DNA of 42,854 nt from Crocinitomicaceae bacterium. GTDB lineage: Bacteria > Bacteroidota > Bacteroidia > Flavobacteriales_D > Crocinitomicaceae. The position numbers and the translations under genes are program-made. The notes beneath the pieces are model-generated. The model was not told the DNA's origin, made no database searches, and worked only from the letters and a program-made list of their open reading frames with translations. Shown piece by piece: positions 42,594 through 42,854 of the stretch (position 1 is its first letter; each line of letters starts with the position of its first letter). The stretch covers positions 1 to 42,854 of the forward strand of contig JAHEMQ010000003.1 in assembly GCA_024643555.1 (NCBI GenBank), read 5' to 3'.

Positions 42594-42854
42594 TTGTACA
42601 AGTGGATTTTTGGCGTCGGGGCCTTCATGATTACCCGAAAACTCGGGTTAGGGATTTTAGGATTCATCATTGGTTCACTCGTGGACCAAATGAGTTCCTC
42701 CAATGCAAAAGGATCAAGTAAATCGTCGAACGGACAAGATCCATTTGAGTTTTACCGCAGACAATCTTCGCTTTACGATGTTCCAACGATGTTAATGGCG
42801 CTTTCTGCCGTGGTGATGAAAGCAGATGGTAAAGTCCTGAAAGTGGAGTTGGAT
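42594..42854 (+). CDS. TerB/DjlA N-terminal-like protein (partial, cut by window end)
   Basis: The first 87 residues of a gene running off the right edge. The start is a TTG at 42594-42596, with GGAG 3 nt before it; translated, it gives KWIFGVGAFMITRKLGLGIL, then GFIIGSLVDQ. This glycine-rich hydrophobic start followed by a low-complexity Ser/Asn linker and MLMALSAVVMKADGKVLKVE is the pattern of TerB-domain proteins (tellurite-resistance TerB and DjlA N terminus). An in-frame ATG at 42627 is an alternative start. An in-frame TAG near 42576-42578 limits any further extension. Confidence 0.75.
   Translation, partial: MYKWIFGVGAFMITRKLGLGILGFIIGSLVDQMSSSNAKGSSKSSNGQDPFEFYRRQSSLYDVPTMLMALSAVVMKADGKVLKVELD

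Noticed and set aside
1-42854. Defence island, prophage, transposon, CRISPR or tRNA genes
   Set aside because: No transposase, integrase, Cas or nuclease-helicase clusters, no direct-repeat arrays and no cloverleaf with a T-arm in the gaps. The lone exonuclease, DprA and RuvC belong to ordinary repair and recombination.

Overview
The window reads as a piece of a Bacteroidota chromosome, most likely Flavobacteriia (a Fluviicola/Crocinitomicaceae-like organism is my best guess, from gene content and protein style only). The signs are paired CarboxypepD_reg/TonB-dependent receptors, an HU-CCDC81/SPOR membrane protein, DUF2911, a two-polypeptide MetH, numerous lipoproteins, low GC, weak Shine-Dalgarno sequences, and promoters of the Bacteroidota type (TTTG or TTG, about 18-23 nt, then TAnnTTTG). 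I see no insertion sequences, prophage, CRISPR array, tRNA or rRNA. It looks like core chromosome, not a mobile island.

Layout. 1-467: end of an unknown plus-strand gene with its terminator, then a gene-poor stretch. 468-3108 (minus): dnaA, a low-molecular-weight tyrosine phosphatase and a tetrapyrrole-methylase-family methyltransferase. 3350-4724 (plus): thioesterase and formimidoylglutamase-like protein. 4729-5091 (minus): small lipoprotein. 5295-9144 (plus): SirB1-like protein, then pepT-holA-rsmE joined by 1-nt overlaps. 9141-10444 (minus): thyA-folA. 10561-10959 (plus): small secreted protein. 10951-18155 (minus): seven genes, comprising a probable five-gene unit (free-methionine-sulfoxide reductase, Ig-like lipoprotein, DUF2911, EamA transporter, aldo/keto reductase) and two genes with their own promoters (TrxR-like ferredoxin-NADP reductase, sensor kinase). 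18237-20671 (plus): DEDDy exonuclease, ruvC, DUF1801 protein, rnhA. 20668-24475 (minus): SAM-I riboswitch and split metH. 24540-24908 (plus): dgkA. 24885-25988 (minus): dprA. 26052-34690 (plus): two tandem TonB receptors, kdsB, HU/SPOR protein, secreted C1 peptidase, lipoprotein. 34811-36990: gap and pgk, convergent. 37098-39779: M1 aminopeptidase lipoprotein. 39776-40537 (minus): SDR. 40667-42556: htpG. 42594-end: partial TerB-like gene.

The genes cover DNA replication and repair (dnaA, holA, ruvC, rnhA, dprA, exonuclease), folate/one-carbon and methionine metabolism (thyA, folA, metH, free Met-sulfoxide reductase), central glycolysis (gap, pgk), envelope biogenesis (kdsB, dgkA, TonB receptors, SPOR protein) and protein turnover (pepT, M1 and C1 peptidases, htpG). 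The flavodoxin/ferredoxin reductase could supply electrons for MetH reactivation, but that is inference.

I do not see a clear undescribed multi-gene system. The more unusual signals are: a SAM-I riboswitch on split metH with no visible terminator; seven of eight convergent gene junctions with no room for a terminator (four share a 4-nt TTAA/CTAA stop overlap); promoter elements so close to start codons that the mRNAs may be leaderless; a cluster of TGTCA/TGACA half-sites between htpG and the SDR gene; and an HU-like/transmembrane/SPOR protein.
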